A stretch of DNA of 64,000 nucleotides from Rhodococcus sp. HNM0569 (GTDB taxonomy: Bacteria > Actinomycetota > Actinomycetes > Mycobacteriales > Mycobacteriaceae): contig NZ_JAASAE010000002.1 in NCBI RefSeq assembly GCF_012726205.1, positions 417,254 through 481,253 on the forward strand. The letters are read 5' to 3'. Each line of letters begins with the position of its first letter. Position 1 is the first letter of the stretch. Positions 1-8,611 of this stretch are shown piece after piece. The notes under the pieces are model-generated. The model saw only the letters and a program-made list of their open reading frames with translations, did not search any database and was not told where the DNA came from. A program made the translations under genes and the position numbers.

Positions 1-409
1 GGCGGATCTTGCCCGAGAGCACGTAGAACCACTCGTAGCCCTCGTGCGTCTTCTGCGTCACCGGATCGTCGGTGGGTTCGACGATCAGCTTGTACGCCTG
101 CAGGTTGCCGGGCTGGCGGGTGAGGGGGATCGACGTGTGGCTGCCGATCTTCTGCGGCACCTGCCGCACCCGGGGATCCTGTGGCTCCGAGCGGACCAGG
201 TCGTCGAGTGACACGCCGAGGGCGGACGCCACGGGCAGCAACAGCTCGAGGGTCGCCTTGCGGCGACCCGACTCCAGGCGCGACAGCGTGCTCACCGAGA
301 TGCCGGTCTGCTGGGCGAGGACCGCGAGGGTGAGATCGCGTTCGCCCCGCAGCGCCCGCAGGCGCGCGCCCACCGTGGCGATCGCCGCCGTCGAATCCGG
401 GTCGTTCAT
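1..409 (-). CDS. XRE-family regulator with C-terminal cupin domain (partial, 3' end outside window)
   Basis: Read on the complement from ATG at 407-409; the frame stays open to the window edge (136 codons). Residues about 10-65 form a helix-turn-helix of the XRE type (LAQQTGISVSTLSRLESGRR), ending in the usual 'SLDDLV' stretch. From about residue 90 a cupin begins (KTHEGYEWFYVLSGKI), giving the HTH-cupin layout of small-ligand-sensing repressors. It is divergent from the flavoprotein at 481, so autoregulation and control of that neighbour are likely (inference). The ligand cannot be told. Confidence 0.85.
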   Translation of the reverse strand, partial: MNDPDSTAAIATVGARLRALRGERDLTLAVLAQQTGISVSTLSRLESGRRKATLELLLPVASALGVSLDDLVRSEPQDPRVRQVPQKIGSHTSIPLTRQPGNLQAYKLIVEPTDDPVTQKTHEGYEWFYVLSGKIR

Positions 410-435
410 CCACCCCACCTCCGTTTGCCGTAACA

Positions 436-449
436 GCAATTGTACTTGC
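436..449. promoter_or_regulatory. Candidate operator, GCAA-N6-TTGC inverted repeat
   Basis: A small dyad (GCAA TTGTAC TTGC) lies in the 71-bp gap between the divergent XRE-cupin gene and the flavoprotein gene, in a locally A/T-richer stretch. It is a plausible operator for the neighbouring HTH protein. The assignment rests only on position and symmetry. Confidence 0.3.
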
Positions 450-480
450 CGATTCCTTCGCTCGGCGGCACTGTCGAGGT

Positions 481-1509
481 ATGACGGACAACGAACGAAT
501 CGACCCCTCGGTAGACCGCGTGGATGTCGCGGTACTCGGCGGCGGTGCGGCCGGACTCAGCGCGGCCCTCGTCCTCGGTGAGGCGCTGCGCAGCGTCGTC
601 GTGATCGACAACGGTGCGCCACGCAATGCCCCCGCGACACACATTCACGGCTACCTCACGCGGGACGCCACCAGTCCGGCGGAGTTCCTCGATGCCGGGC
701 GGGCGCAAGCGCGCGCAGTGGGAGCACGGTTCCTGGACGCGGCGGTGGACAGCGTCGAGCAGGTGGGCGAGAGTGCGGACTGCGGGCCCGCGTTCGACGT
801 GCGGCTGCGCGACGGGGCGATGGTGCGTGCACGGCGCGTGCTGGTCGCGACCGGCCTGGTCGACGCCTTCGACAGCGAGATCGCGGGTGTCGCGGAGCAG
901 TGGGGCCGCGGAGTCGCGCACTGCCCGTACTGCCACGGCTACGAGGTGCGCGGTTCCGCGATCGCGGTGCTGTCGACCGATACGGCGCGCGGCGTCCACC
1001 AGGCGCTGCTCCTGCGGCAGTGGTCCGAGGACGTCACGCTGTTCATCCATAGCGGTGACGACCCCGACGAGGTGTCGGCGGAGCGGCTCGCGGCACGTGG
1101 CGTCGACGTCGTCGCCGGTCCCGTCGAGCGGCTCGAGCAGGCGGGCGACGCCGTGACGGGTGTCGTCCTCGCGTCGGGGGAGCGGTACCCGGCCGAGTCC
1201 GTGTTCGTCGGCGCGATGCTCCGGGCGGAGCCCAACGACGCGGTGCTCACCGCGCTCGGCGCCGAGACTCGGGGCACCCCGTTCGGCCCGTTCGTGAAGG
1301 TCGACTCGATGACCTTCGCGACGTCGGTCCCGGGCGTCTACGCGGCAGGGAACGTCGTGGATCCCTCCGCGCAGGTGATCGTGAGTGCGGCGGCCGGCTA
1401 CCGCGCGGCGGCGATGCTGAACTTCGATCTGGTCGAGGAGGACACCGACGCGGCCGTCGAGGAGGCCCGGCGGTCGTCGGGAACGCGTCGTGCAGAAAAA
1501 GCGGGATGA
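481..1509 (+). CDS. FAD-dependent thioredoxin-reductase-like oxidoreductase
   Basis: 342 aa. Residues about 15-40 carry the FAD dinucleotide-binding fingerprint (VAVLGGGAAGLSAALVLG). The redox centre is CPYC followed by HGYEVRG at about residue 149, as in the thioredoxin-reductase-like branch whose usual partner is unknown. A C-terminal motif (GVYAAGNVVDP) closes the second FAD segment. The segment after the CPYC lacks an obvious GxGxxA NADPH motif (it reads GSAIAVLSTD), so NADPH use is uncertain. The ATG directly follows GAGGT, leaving almost no room for a ribosome binding site, so the message may be leaderless. It is divergent from the XRE-cupin gene. Confidence 0.85.
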   Translation: MTDNERIDPSVDRVDVAVLGGGAAGLSAALVLGEALRSVVVIDNGAPRNAPATHIHGYLTRDATSPAEFLDAGRAQARAVGARFLDAAVDSVEQVGESADCGPAFDVRLRDGAMVRARRVLVATGLVDAFDSEIAGVAEQWGRGVAHCPYCHGYEVRGSAIAVLSTDTARGVHQALLLRQWSEDVTLFIHSGDDPDEVSAERLAARGVDVVAGPVERLEQAGDAVTGVVLASGERYPAESVFVGAMLRAEPNDAVLTALGAETRGTPFGPFVKVDSMTFATSVPGVYAAGNVVDPSAQVIVSAAAGYRAAAMLNFDLVEEDTDAAVEEARRSSGTRRAEKAG

Positions 1510-1566
1510 AATTGTCGGGAGGGCGCGTTACAGTGGGTGGCCCCATGAAGGACGTGGGGCACGTAC

Positions 1567-1931
1567 GGGGCTGAACGGTTTCGACTGCGTACGTTGAGAC
1601 AGGGGAAGCGTGTCGGTGCAGGCAAGAGACCACCGTAAGCGTCGCTGCAACCTATAAGCGCCGATTCCAATCAGCGCGACTACGCACTCGCTGCCTAAGC
1701 GACTGCGTGTCTGTCAGCCCGGGTTCGCCCTCGACCCGGTCCCTGGCATCAGCTAGAGGGCTTTACCGTCCGGCTCGGTCGCGGAGTCGTACGGGACAAC
1801 TCACAGCGACTGGGACCGTCATCTCGACTTGTTCGCGAGATCGGGAGGTCCGAGTAGAGGCATAGCGAACTGCACACGGAGAAGCCCTGGCAAGATGCCG
1901 CAGGACCCGGGTTCAATTCCCGGCAGCTCCA
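1567..1931 (+). ncRNA. ssrA: tmRNA (transfer-messenger RNA)
   Basis: The ends form a tRNA-like acceptor stem (GGGGCTG at 1567-1573 with CAGCTCC at 1924-1930, discriminator A at 1931), and the 3' part has a T-arm (GGGTTCAATTCCC). The mRNA-like segment at 1660-1698 starts at resume codon GCC and encodes ADSNQRDYALAA then TAA, the actinobacterial degradation tag. CCA is not encoded. The RNA rescues stalled ribosomes together with SmpB. A strong terminator follows directly. Confidence 0.97.
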
Positions 1932-1937
1932 CGGAAA

Positions 1938-1979
1938 GGCCGGGCCGCGAGTCACCGAGACTCGCGGCCCGGCCTTTTT
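1938..1979 (+). terminator. Rho-independent terminator of ssrA
   Basis: A perfect 16-bp GC-rich stem (1938-1953 with 1959-1974) with a 5-nt loop is followed by TTTTT (1975-1979). It begins 7 nt after the tmRNA 3' end. Confidence 0.93.
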
Positions 1980-2085
1980 CTTGCGCTCGTGTCGGGCTTG
2001 CCCGGGAATCCGGCGCCCGCGCGCGGGGAGGGGAAGAATGGCACGCGTGCGCCGAACCGGTCGGCGCCCAGAACAGGGAGGTGCC

Positions 2086-3717
2086 GTGGTTCACGAACGC
2101 GCCGGGCAACCCGCTCGCCCGGAGGACCTGGTCGATCTGCCCGGTCTGGTCACCGCCTACTACACGCGCGTGCCGGACCCGGACGACCCGCGTCAGCAGG
2201 TGTCGTTCGGCACGTCGGGCCACCGCGGGTCGAGCCTGGACACCGCATTCAACGAGACCCACATCCTCGCGATCACGCAGGCGATCGCCGAATACCGCAG
2301 ACACCAGCATGTCGACGGCCCGCTGTTCCTCGGCCGCGACACGCACGGCTTGTCCGAACCGGCGTGGGTCAGCGCGATCGAGGTGCTCGCTGCGAACGAC
2401 GTCACGGTGCTGATCGACTCGCGGGACGGCTACACCCCGACCCCCGCGGTCAGCCACGCGATCCTGCGCTACAACAGCAGCGGTCCGGAGTCCCAGGCCG
2501 ACGGCATCGTCGTCACGCCGTCGCACAACCCGCCGCGCGACGGCGGCTTCAAGTACAACCCGCCGCACGGCGGGCCTGCCGACACCGACGCGACGGCGTG
2601 GATCGCGAAGCGGGCCAACGACCTCGTCCGGCACGACCTGCGCGGCGTGCGGCGGGTGCCCTTCGAGCAGGCACTGCGCCGCACCGAACGGTACGACTTC
2701 CTGCGCTACTACGTCGACGACCTGCCGGACGTCGTCGACCTCGAAGCGATCCGCAATGCCGGGGTGCGCATCGGCGCAGACCCACTCGGCGGCGCGAGCG
2801 TGGACTACTGGGCCGCGATCGCGGAGACCCACCGGCTCGACCTCACAGTGGTCAACCCGCTCGTCGACGCGACCTGGCGGTTCATGACACTCGACTGGGA
2901 CGGCAAGATCCGCATGGACTGTTCGTCGCCGTACGCGATGGCGTCGCTGATCGACAACAAGGACCGGTTCGACCTCGCGACGGGTAACGACGCCGACGCC
3001 GACCGACACGGCATCGTCACGCCCGACGGTGGGCTGATGAATCCGAACCACTACCTCGTGGTCGCGGTCGACTACCTCTTCGGCCGTCGCGACGGATGGG
3101 GCGCATCCGCAGGGGTCGGCAAGACGGTCGTCAGCTCGTCGATGATCGACCGCGTCGCCGCGGGCATCGACCGCACGCTCTACGAGGTTCCGGTCGGTTT
3201 CAAGTGGTTCGTTCCCGGCCTGCTCGACGGGTCGCTCGGGTTCGGCGGCGAGGAAAGTGCGGGGGCGTCGTTCCTGCGCAGGCACGGTGGGCCGTGGAGT
3301 ACCGACAAGGACGGGCTCATCATGGCGCTGCTCGCGTCGGAGATCCTCGCCGTCACCGGGAGGACGCCGTCCGAGCACTACACCGAGCTCACCGAGCGGT
3401 ACGGCGACCCGGCGTACGCGCGTATCGACGCGCCTGCGACGCGCGAGCAGAAGGCGCTGCTCGCGAAGCTCTCGCCCGAGCAGGTGCACGCCGACCGGCT
3501 CGCGGGCGATCCGGTGACCTCGACGCTGACGACCGCGCCGGGCAATGGTGCACCGATCGGCGGGCTGAAGGTGAGCACCGAGAACGCGTGGTTCGCGGCG
3601 CGCCCGTCCGGCACCGAGGACGTCTACAAGATCTATGCCGAGTCCTTCGAGGGACCCGAGCATCTCGCGCAGGTCCAGGACGAGGCACGGGAGCTGATCG
3701 CGCGCGTGCTCGGCTGA
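2086..3717 (+). CDS. pgm: Phosphoglucomutase (alpha-D-glucose phosphate-specific)
   Basis: 543 aa, close to the about 546 aa of E. coli Pgm. It interconverts glucose-1-phosphate and glucose-6-phosphate for glycogen, trehalose and envelope sugars. The N-terminus ([19 protein letters not shown]) and FGTSGHRGS are typical. The phosphoserine loop is TPSHNPP, the metal loop is [10 protein letters not shown], the sugar loop is GGEESAG, and the phosphate loop is [13 protein letters not shown] chose GTG 2086, preceded by AGGGAGG, because the longer frame upstream has a basic, unrelated N-terminus. Confidence 0.95.
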   Translation: MVHERAGQPARPEDLVDLPGLVTAYYTRVPDPDDPRQQVSFGTSGHRGSSLDTAFNETHILAITQAIAEYRRHQHVDGPLFLGRDTHGLSEPAWVSAIEVLAANDVTVLIDSRDGYTPTPAVSHAILRYNSSGPESQADGIVVTPSHNPPRDGGFKYNPPHGGPADTDATAWIAKRANDLVRHDLRGVRRVPFEQALRRTERYDFLRYYVDDLPDVVDLEAIRNAGVRIGADPLGGASVDYWAAIAETHRLDLTVVNPLVDATWRFMTLDWDGKIRMDCSSPYAMASLIDNKDRFDLATGNDADADRHGIVTPDGGLMNPNHYLVVAVDYLFGRRDGWGASAGVGKTVVSSSMIDRVAAGIDRTLYEVPVGFKWFVPGLLDGSLGFGGEESAGASFLRRHGGPWSTDKDGLIMALLASEILAVTGRTPSEHYTELTERYGDPAYARIDAPATREQKALLAKLSPEQVHADRLAGDPVTSTLTTAPGNGAPIGGLKVSTENAWFAARPSGTEDVYKIYAESFEGPEHLAQVQDEARELIARVLG

Positions 3718-3744
3718 TCGGGACGGCTAGGATCGGGCTCGACT

Positions 3745-4956
3745 ATGAGTGCGCCCATCGAGCCGGAATCGCGGCTACCGAAAGAGATCTGGATCCTCGT
3801 CTCGGCGAGCTTCGTCATCGCCCTGGGCTTCGGCATCGTCGCGCCCGCGCTCCCGCAGTACGCACGCAGCTTCGACGTGGGGGTCACGGCGGCGACGGTC
3901 GTGATCTCGTCCTTCGCGTTCATGCGGCTCGCGTTCGCACCCGTCAGTGGGCGGCTCGTGCAGCGCCTCGGCGAGCGACCCGTCTACATCACCGGCGTGC
4001 TCATCGTCGCTGCCTCGACAGGCGCGTGCGCGCTCGCCGCCGACTACTGGCAGCTGCTCGTCTTCCGCGCCGCGGGCGGCATCGGATCCACGATGTTCAC
4101 CGTCTCGGCGATGGGCCTGCTCATCCGCATCGCGCCACCCGGCAAGCGCGGGCGCGTCTCGGGTATGTACGCGACGAGCTTCCTGATGGGAAACATCACC
4201 GGGCCGTTGTTCGGCGGCCTGCTCGTCGGCTTCGGGCTGCGGATGCCGTTCGTGATCTACACGATCGCGCTCGTGATCGCCGCCGCGGTCGTGTTCTTCG
4301 CGCTGCGCCGCTCACACCTGTCGGCGCCGGAAGCGGGCGACGACGCCCCGGCGATGACCTTGCGCGACGGTCTCGCGAATCCGGTGTACCGCGCGGCGCT
4401 GACGTCGAACTTCGCGGTCGGGGCCATCGTGTTCGGTGTGCGGGTCGCCCTCGTGCCGCTGTTCGTCGTGGAGGCGCTGCAGCGCGACGGGGGACTCGCG
4501 GGTGTCGCGCTCACGGTGTTCGCGGTGGGCAATGCGTCGGTGCTCATGCTGTCGGGGCGCTTGTCGGACACGTACGGGCGCCGTCCGTTCGTGTTGACCG
4601 GTCTGCTGGTGTGCGGCGTGAGCACGATCGCGATGGGGGCGACCGAGAATCTCGCGGTGTTCTTCGTCGCGTCCGCGCTCGCCGGGCTGGGGTCGGGGAT
4701 CATGAATCCCGCCCAGCAGGCCGCCGTCGCCGACGTCATCGGTTCGAAGTCGCGCGGAGGGCCGGTCCTGGCGACCTTCCAGATGGTGTCCGACGTCGGC
4801 GGCGTCCTGGGGCCGGTCGTCGGCGGCCAGCTCGCCGAACGCCTCTCGTACACCGCGGCGTTCGCCGTGACGGGCTCGGTCATGGTGCTCGCGGCGATCG
4901 CGTGGGCCGTCGTGCCCCGCGACCGGGTGCCGAAGGTGCGGGCCGAAGTGCCCTGA
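3745..4956 (+). CDS. Major facilitator superfamily transporter
   Basis: 403 aa with about 12 hydrophobic segments. After the second helix comes GRLVQRLGERPVY, a variant of MFS motif A, repeated in the second half as GRLSDTYGRRPFV. A break near residue 190 (polar, EAGDDAP) separates the two six-helix halves. The pattern suits a drug or metabolite exporter of the DHA type; the substrate cannot be read from sequence. It lies 27 nt after pgm and just before the DoxX-like gene. Confidence 0.88.
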   Translation: MSAPIEPESRLPKEIWILVSASFVIALGFGIVAPALPQYARSFDVGVTAATVVISSFAFMRLAFAPVSGRLVQRLGERPVYITGVLIVAASTGACALAADYWQLLVFRAAGGIGSTMFTVSAMGLLIRIAPPGKRGRVSGMYATSFLMGNITGPLFGGLLVGFGLRMPFVIYTIALVIAAAVVFFALRRSHLSAPEAGDDAPAMTLRDGLANPVYRAALTSNFAVGAIVFGVRVALVPLFVVEALQRDGGLAGVALTVFAVGNASVLMLSGRLSDTYGRRPFVLTGLLVCGVSTIAMGATENLAVFFVASALAGLGSGIMNPAQQAAVADVIGSKSRGGPVLATFQMVSDVGGVLGPVVGGQLAERLSYTAAFAVTGSVMVLAAIAWAVVPRDRVPKVRAEVP

Positions 4957-4981
4957 CGTGCGCGTCGGTACTCTCGACGGG

Positions 4982-5473
4982 GTGTGGACGAAATGGATCA
5001 GCCTGCTCGCGCGCCTCGGCCTCGCGGCCGTGTTCCTCGTGTCGGGCTGGGTCAAGGCCGTCGACCCGTCGCAGACGGTCGTCGCCGTCCGCGCGTACCA
5101 GTTGCTGCCGGAATCGCTCGTGCGGCCCGTCGCCGTCACCCTGCCGGTCGTCGAGCTCGCGCTGGGCGTCCTGCTGGTGATCGGTCTCGGCGTGCGCCTG
5201 GTCAGCGTCGTGTCCGGCCTCGTCCTCGTGGTCCTCATCGCGTCCATCGCCTCTGCGTGGGCACGCGGACTGTCGATCGACTGCGGGTGCTTCGGCGGGG
5301 GCGGCGAGGTCGCCGACGCCGATCCGAGCGACTACGCGATCGAGATCGCGCGCGACGTCGGCTTCCTGGCCCTCGCGGCGTGGCTGACGGTGTTCCCACG
5401 GTCGCCGTTCGCACTCGGGCCCCGTTCACGGCCCGTCGCCCCGCGACGTGACGCCGACGCCCTGGCACAGTGA
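4982..5473 (+). CDS. MauE/DoxX-family membrane protein
   Basis: 163 aa from GTG 4982; an in-frame GTG at 4958 would add eight residues. Four membrane helices are visible, with the family signature FLVSGWVKAVDPSQT after helix 1 and a conserved C-G-C loop (SIDCGCFGG) before helix 4. MauE/DoxX proteins are membrane partners in thiol-redox chemistry. The DsbA-like protein encoded 46 nt downstream is the likely partner, a pairing common in actinobacteria, so the two probably form an oxidative protein-folding module (inference). Confidence 0.85.
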   Translation: MWTKWISLLARLGLAAVFLVSGWVKAVDPSQTVVAVRAYQLLPESLVRPVAVTLPVVELALGVLLVIGLGVRLVSVVSGLVLVVLIASIASAWARGLSIDCGCFGGGGEVADADPSDYAIEIARDVGFLALAAWLTVFPRSPFALGPRSRPVAPRRDADALAQ

Positions 5474-5519
5474 ACACACACGATCCGTACGCCCCCGAGC
5501 AGAAGGAACGAACAGCCCC

Positions 5520-6260
5520 GTGAGCGCGAAGAGCAACAAATACAACCCGCAGCCGGAGTCGAGCAAGTCCACCTACATCCTCGGCGGCATCGCGGTCGTC
5601 GTGATCGCCGTGCTCGTCATCGGCGGGATCGTGTGGCAGAACCAGCGCAGCAAACCGCGCAACGAGGGCTACGGCAGCGTGCAGAATAGTTCCGTGCAGG
5701 TTTCCATGGACGCCGACGGGGTCGTGACGCTCGGGCTGCCTGCCGCCGCCACCACGATCGACCTGTTCGAGGATCCGATGTGCCCGTACTGCGCCGAACT
5801 CGAACACGAGAGCGGCCAGGAACTCGCGCAGGCGATCGACGACGGCGACATCGCCGTGCGCTACCACATCCTCAACTTCCTCGACCGGCTCTCCGCCAGC
5901 CAGGACTACTCGACGCGCGCGGTCGCCGCGTCGCAGTGCGTCGCCGAGACGGGTGACGCACTCGCGTATTCGGCGTTCCACGCGACGCTGTTCGCCCCCG
6001 ACTTCCAGCCTGCCGAGAACGGCAACTCGGATCACAGCAACGACGAACTCGCACAGGCCGCGAAGGACGCGGGCGCATCCGGCGAGGCCGCGTCCTGCAT
6101 CACGTCGGGCCAGCGGATCGAACAGGCCGCCGCGAACGCCGAAGCGGGTCGCCAGACCCTTGCCGCGTCGGGTGCCACGGGCACGCCCGCCGTCGTGCAG
6201 GGCGGCCGCGTCATCGACGCACTCGGCAACCCGAACTGGATCGACGAGCTCCGCAACTGA
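5520..6260 (+). CDS. Membrane-anchored DsbA-family thiol oxidoreductase
   Basis: 246 aa from GTG 5520, preceded by AGAAGGAA about 10 nt upstream. A single N-terminal anchor (about residues 20-42, ILGGIAVVVIAVLVIGGIVW) puts a thioredoxin-fold domain outside the membrane. The active site is MCPYC at about residue 88 and the cis-proline loop is GTPAV near the C-terminus. This is the DsbA/thioredoxin_4 type that oxidises or isomerises cysteines in exported proteins. It is probably cotranscribed with the DoxX-like gene just upstream and closed by the hairpin at 6267. Confidence 0.9.
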   Translation: MSAKSNKYNPQPESSKSTYILGGIAVVVIAVLVIGGIVWQNQRSKPRNEGYGSVQNSSVQVSMDADGVVTLGLPAAATTIDLFEDPMCPYCAELEHESGQELAQAIDDGDIAVRYHILNFLDRLSASQDYSTRAVAASQCVAETGDALAYSAFHATLFAPDFQPAENGNSDHSNDELAQAAKDAGASGEAASCITSGQRIEQAAANAEAGRQTLAASGATGTPAVVQGGRVIDALGNPNWIDELRN

Positions 6261-6266
6261 CGGGCG

Positions 6267-6301
6267 GATGCGGTGACGGACGAGACGTCCGTCACCGCAT
6301 C
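6267..6301 (+). terminator. Transcription terminator hairpin
   Basis: A perfect 15-bp inverted repeat (6267-6281 with 6287-6301) with a 5-nt loop lies 6 nt after the DsbA-like stop codon. No U-run follows, so it is a GC-type terminator, common in actinobacteria. Confidence 0.7.
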
Positions 6302-6391
6302 GACCAGCGGATTTGTTGCCGTCGTTCGAGATGGTGTAGTTTTCTTCGAGCACGAGGAAGTCGTTTCCGAGTGCCGGTGACAACCGCATAC

Positions 6392-6464
6392 GGGGCTATG
6401 GCGCAGCTGGTAGCGCACCACACTGGCAGTGTGGGGGTCAGGGGTTCGAGTCCCCTTAGCTCCA
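6392..6464 (+). tRNA. tRNA-Ala (anticodon GGC)
   Basis: 73 nt. The acceptor stem GGGGCTA (6392-6398) pairs with TAGCTCC (6457-6463), with discriminator A at 6464 and no encoded CCA. The anticodon stem CCACA/TGTGG holds the loop CTGGCAG, with anticodon GGC at 6425-6427. The T-arm contains GGTTCGAGTCC. Confidence 0.97.
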
Positions 6465-6549
6465 CTCCGACATCGCGAGAACCGCGTTTCGCCATCACGG
6501 CGAGGCGCGGTTCTCGCGTTGGGGGGCGGCCCCGGAAGTCGACACCGTG

Positions 6550-7440
6550 TCACGCGGGCATCGGGAAGCTGTGGTTGTGCAGCATTTCCACACGATCGGC
6601 ACCGAGGTATTCGCCGAGCACCTGGGTGACCGCCTCGCGGACGCCGGCTGCGGTGCGGTCGGTGTAGGCCACCCCGAGTTGCACGGCCGGTGGCACGGGG
6701 CTTGCCGCCAAACCCACGAGCCCGTCGGGTGCACGGTCGAGCACCGGCACCAGCATGGCGCCCACGCCCGCGCGCGCCGCCTCCAGCCCGGTAGCGAGGT
6801 CGTTGACCTCCGCTGCGACGCGCCAGCCGCCCGGGCTTCCGCTGAACGCGTCGAAGCTCGGTTGGCGCAATGTGCACGGCGGCGAGAACGCCACGATCGG
6901 CATCGCTTCCGCAGGATCAGGCTGGGGATGGTTCGCCGACCAGAGCCAGCGCAGGCGGAATCCGGCGGTACGCGCGGCGAGTTCCGGTGCGACGCGCGTG
7001 GTCACCGCGACGTCTATGCCGCCGGAATCGAGCAGCGAGCGGACCGTCGCATTGCGGTCGAGATGAAAACGAACCTCGGTACCCGGAAACCGTTGGCGCA
7101 GACTGGTCATCATCATCGGCAGGATCACTGCGGCACTGTTCTGCGCTGCTCCGATCACGACTGTGTCCCGTTGGGCGGTGTCGAATCGAGCGACGGCAGC
7201 ATCGTGCGCCGCCAGGATGGCGCGGGCGTGCGAGAGCAGCGCCTCGCCGTCGGGAGTGAGCGCGATGCCGCGTCCGTTGCGGGTGACCAGACGCGTGCCC
7301 GCCTCCCGCTCGAGACGACGTAGATGCTGACTGACAGCCGATTGGGTGAGCGCAAGCGACTGCGCGGCCCGATGGACACCGCCGGTGCCTGCGACCGCGC
7401 ACAGCGAACGCAGTGGGGTGATGTCGAAGGTCGCGGCCAT
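6550..7440 (-). CDS. LysR-family transcriptional regulator
   Basis: 296 aa from ATG 7440. The N-terminus is the LysR winged helix (GGVHRAAQSLALTQSAVSQHLRRLE, here in fragments), followed by a substrate-binding domain from about residue 90 (VVIGAAQNSAAVILPMMM). I did not use the upstream in-frame starts because the HTH of this family begins close to the N-terminus. The gene is divergent from an EamA transporter at 7632 across 191 bp, the usual layout when a LysR protein controls its neighbour. The inducer is unknown. Confidence 0.9.
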   Translation of the reverse strand: MAATFDITPLRSLCAVAGTGGVHRAAQSLALTQSAVSQHLRRLEREAGTRLVTRNGRGIALTPDGEALLSHARAILAAHDAAVARFDTAQRDTVVIGAAQNSAAVILPMMMTSLRQRFPGTEVRFHLDRNATVRSLLDSGGIDVAVTTRVAPELAARTAGFRLRWLWSANHPQPDPAEAMPIVAFSPPCTLRQPSFDAFSGSPGGWRVAAEVNDLATGLEAARAGVGAMLVPVLDRAPDGLVGLAASPVPPAVQLGVAYTDRTAAGVREAVTQVLGEYLGADRVEMLHNHSFPMPA

Positions 7441-7631
7441 GCTGTGAGCGTAGCGCTTCACGGCCCTGGCAATTATTCGCATTTCGTGAACGGGTGCCGA
7501 CGGCAACCGAGGTGCTTCGGGGCTCAGTGCCTGGTACAACCCGCCCCCAGTCGGCCTCCACTCGACCGGCCGATCAGTATTCGTGATCGATTCGACAACG
7601 AACGATCGTTGGACACACGCAGCGAGCGGCG

Positions 7632-8555
7632 ATGATGGTGGAGGGCGTGAAGCTCTCACTGCCGCTCGGTGCGGCCACCGCCTTCTTCTACGCGCTCGGC
7701 TACCCGATGGGCTCCGCGGCGGTGCAGGCGGCGACGCCGGGCATCGTGCTGGCTGCGCGATTCGTCGTGTCGGCGCTCATCCTGGCCTCGATCGTGGGCG
7801 CACGCCGTCTCGCGTGGCCGCAGGGAAGACAGGCGTGGCATGCCGCGGTCGTGGGCATGTTGGCGCAGGGCGTCCAGTTCGTCGGGTGTTATCAGGCGAT
7901 GTATGCGGGCGTGTCTCCCGTCCTGGTGGCCCTGGTGATCGCGATGAACCCGGTCGTCACCGCCGGTGCAGCGGCACTCGCTCTGGGGGAGAGGCTCACC
8001 CCGCGCCGCCTGATCGCGGTCGGGCTCGCACTGATCGCGGTCGTCGCCGCGTTCGCGGGCCGAGTGCTGGACGTCGGGCATGTCGACAGCGCGGTGGGTT
8101 GGGTGGTCGTCGCCGTGCTCGGCCTGTCGATCGGCGGGGTTTACCAGCAGCGATACCTTCGTGAAGGTCACCCGGTCGCGGTCAACGCCATCGGCGTCAC
8201 GGTGGCGTTGATCCCGACGGCGGCCTTCGCCGCGTTCACTCCGCAGCACGTCGACGATCCCGGGCGCGCGGTGTGGACGATCGGCGTCCTGGTAGTCGCG
8301 AACTCCGTGATCGCAGCAACCCTCTACCTCGCCGCGATCAGGCAGGCCGGGGCCGCGGCGGTGTCGTTGCTGTTCGGTGTCATCCCCTCGGTGGCCGCCC
8401 TGCTCACGTGGCTCGTGCTCGGCGAGCGGCCCGACGTCGGTGTCGTGATCGGGCTGGCGCTCGGTGCCGCGGCATGTTTCGTCGGCAACGACACGGGACG
8501 CCGGCGGGTGAAGGCGCCCGAACCGTGCGCGAAACCGGCGTACCTGGACTCGTGA
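7632..8555 (+). CDS. EamA/DMT-family transporter
   Basis: 307 aa with about ten membrane helices in two repeats, as in EamA (RhaT/YdcZ-like) metabolite exporters. Typical pieces are ATPGIVLAARFVVSALIL in the first half and GAAAVSLLFGVIPSVAALL in the second. In-frame starts also exist at 7635 and 7638. Divergence from the LysR gene suggests joint regulation. The last codons (AKPAYLDS) lie inside a 41-nt repeat that occurs again at 16018, so the C-terminus may have been shaped by that element. Confidence 0.87.
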   Translation: MMVEGVKLSLPLGAATAFFYALGYPMGSAAVQAATPGIVLAARFVVSALILASIVGARRLAWPQGRQAWHAAVVGMLAQGVQFVGCYQAMYAGVSPVLVALVIAMNPVVTAGAAALALGERLTPRRLIAVGLALIAVVAAFAGRVLDVGHVDSAVGWVVVAVLGLSIGGVYQQRYLREGHPVAVNAIGVTVALIPTAAFAAFTPQHVDDPGRAVWTIGVLVVANSVIAATLYLAAIRQAGAAAVSLLFGVIPSVAALLTWLVLGERPDVGVVIGLALGAAACFVGNDTGRRRVKAPEPCAKPAYLDS

Positions 8556-8565
8556 AGTGCTCACG
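8525..8565. repeat. 41-nt dispersed repeat, copy 1
   Basis: This stretch matches 16018-16058 at 38 of 41 positions. It begins GTGCGCGAAAC and ends AAGTGCTCACG, so the ends are partly complementary (GTGCGC/GTGAGC on opposite strands). Copy 1 covers the stop codon of the EamA gene. Confidence 0.8.
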
Positions 8566-8611
8566 AGGCGTCGGGGCTAGCATGGGCGCTCGGCGAGTGA
8601 GGAGGGCAGCG

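Noticed and set aside
1819..3663. 614-codon complement frame
   Set aside because: Antisense to pgm and the tmRNA; no family features.
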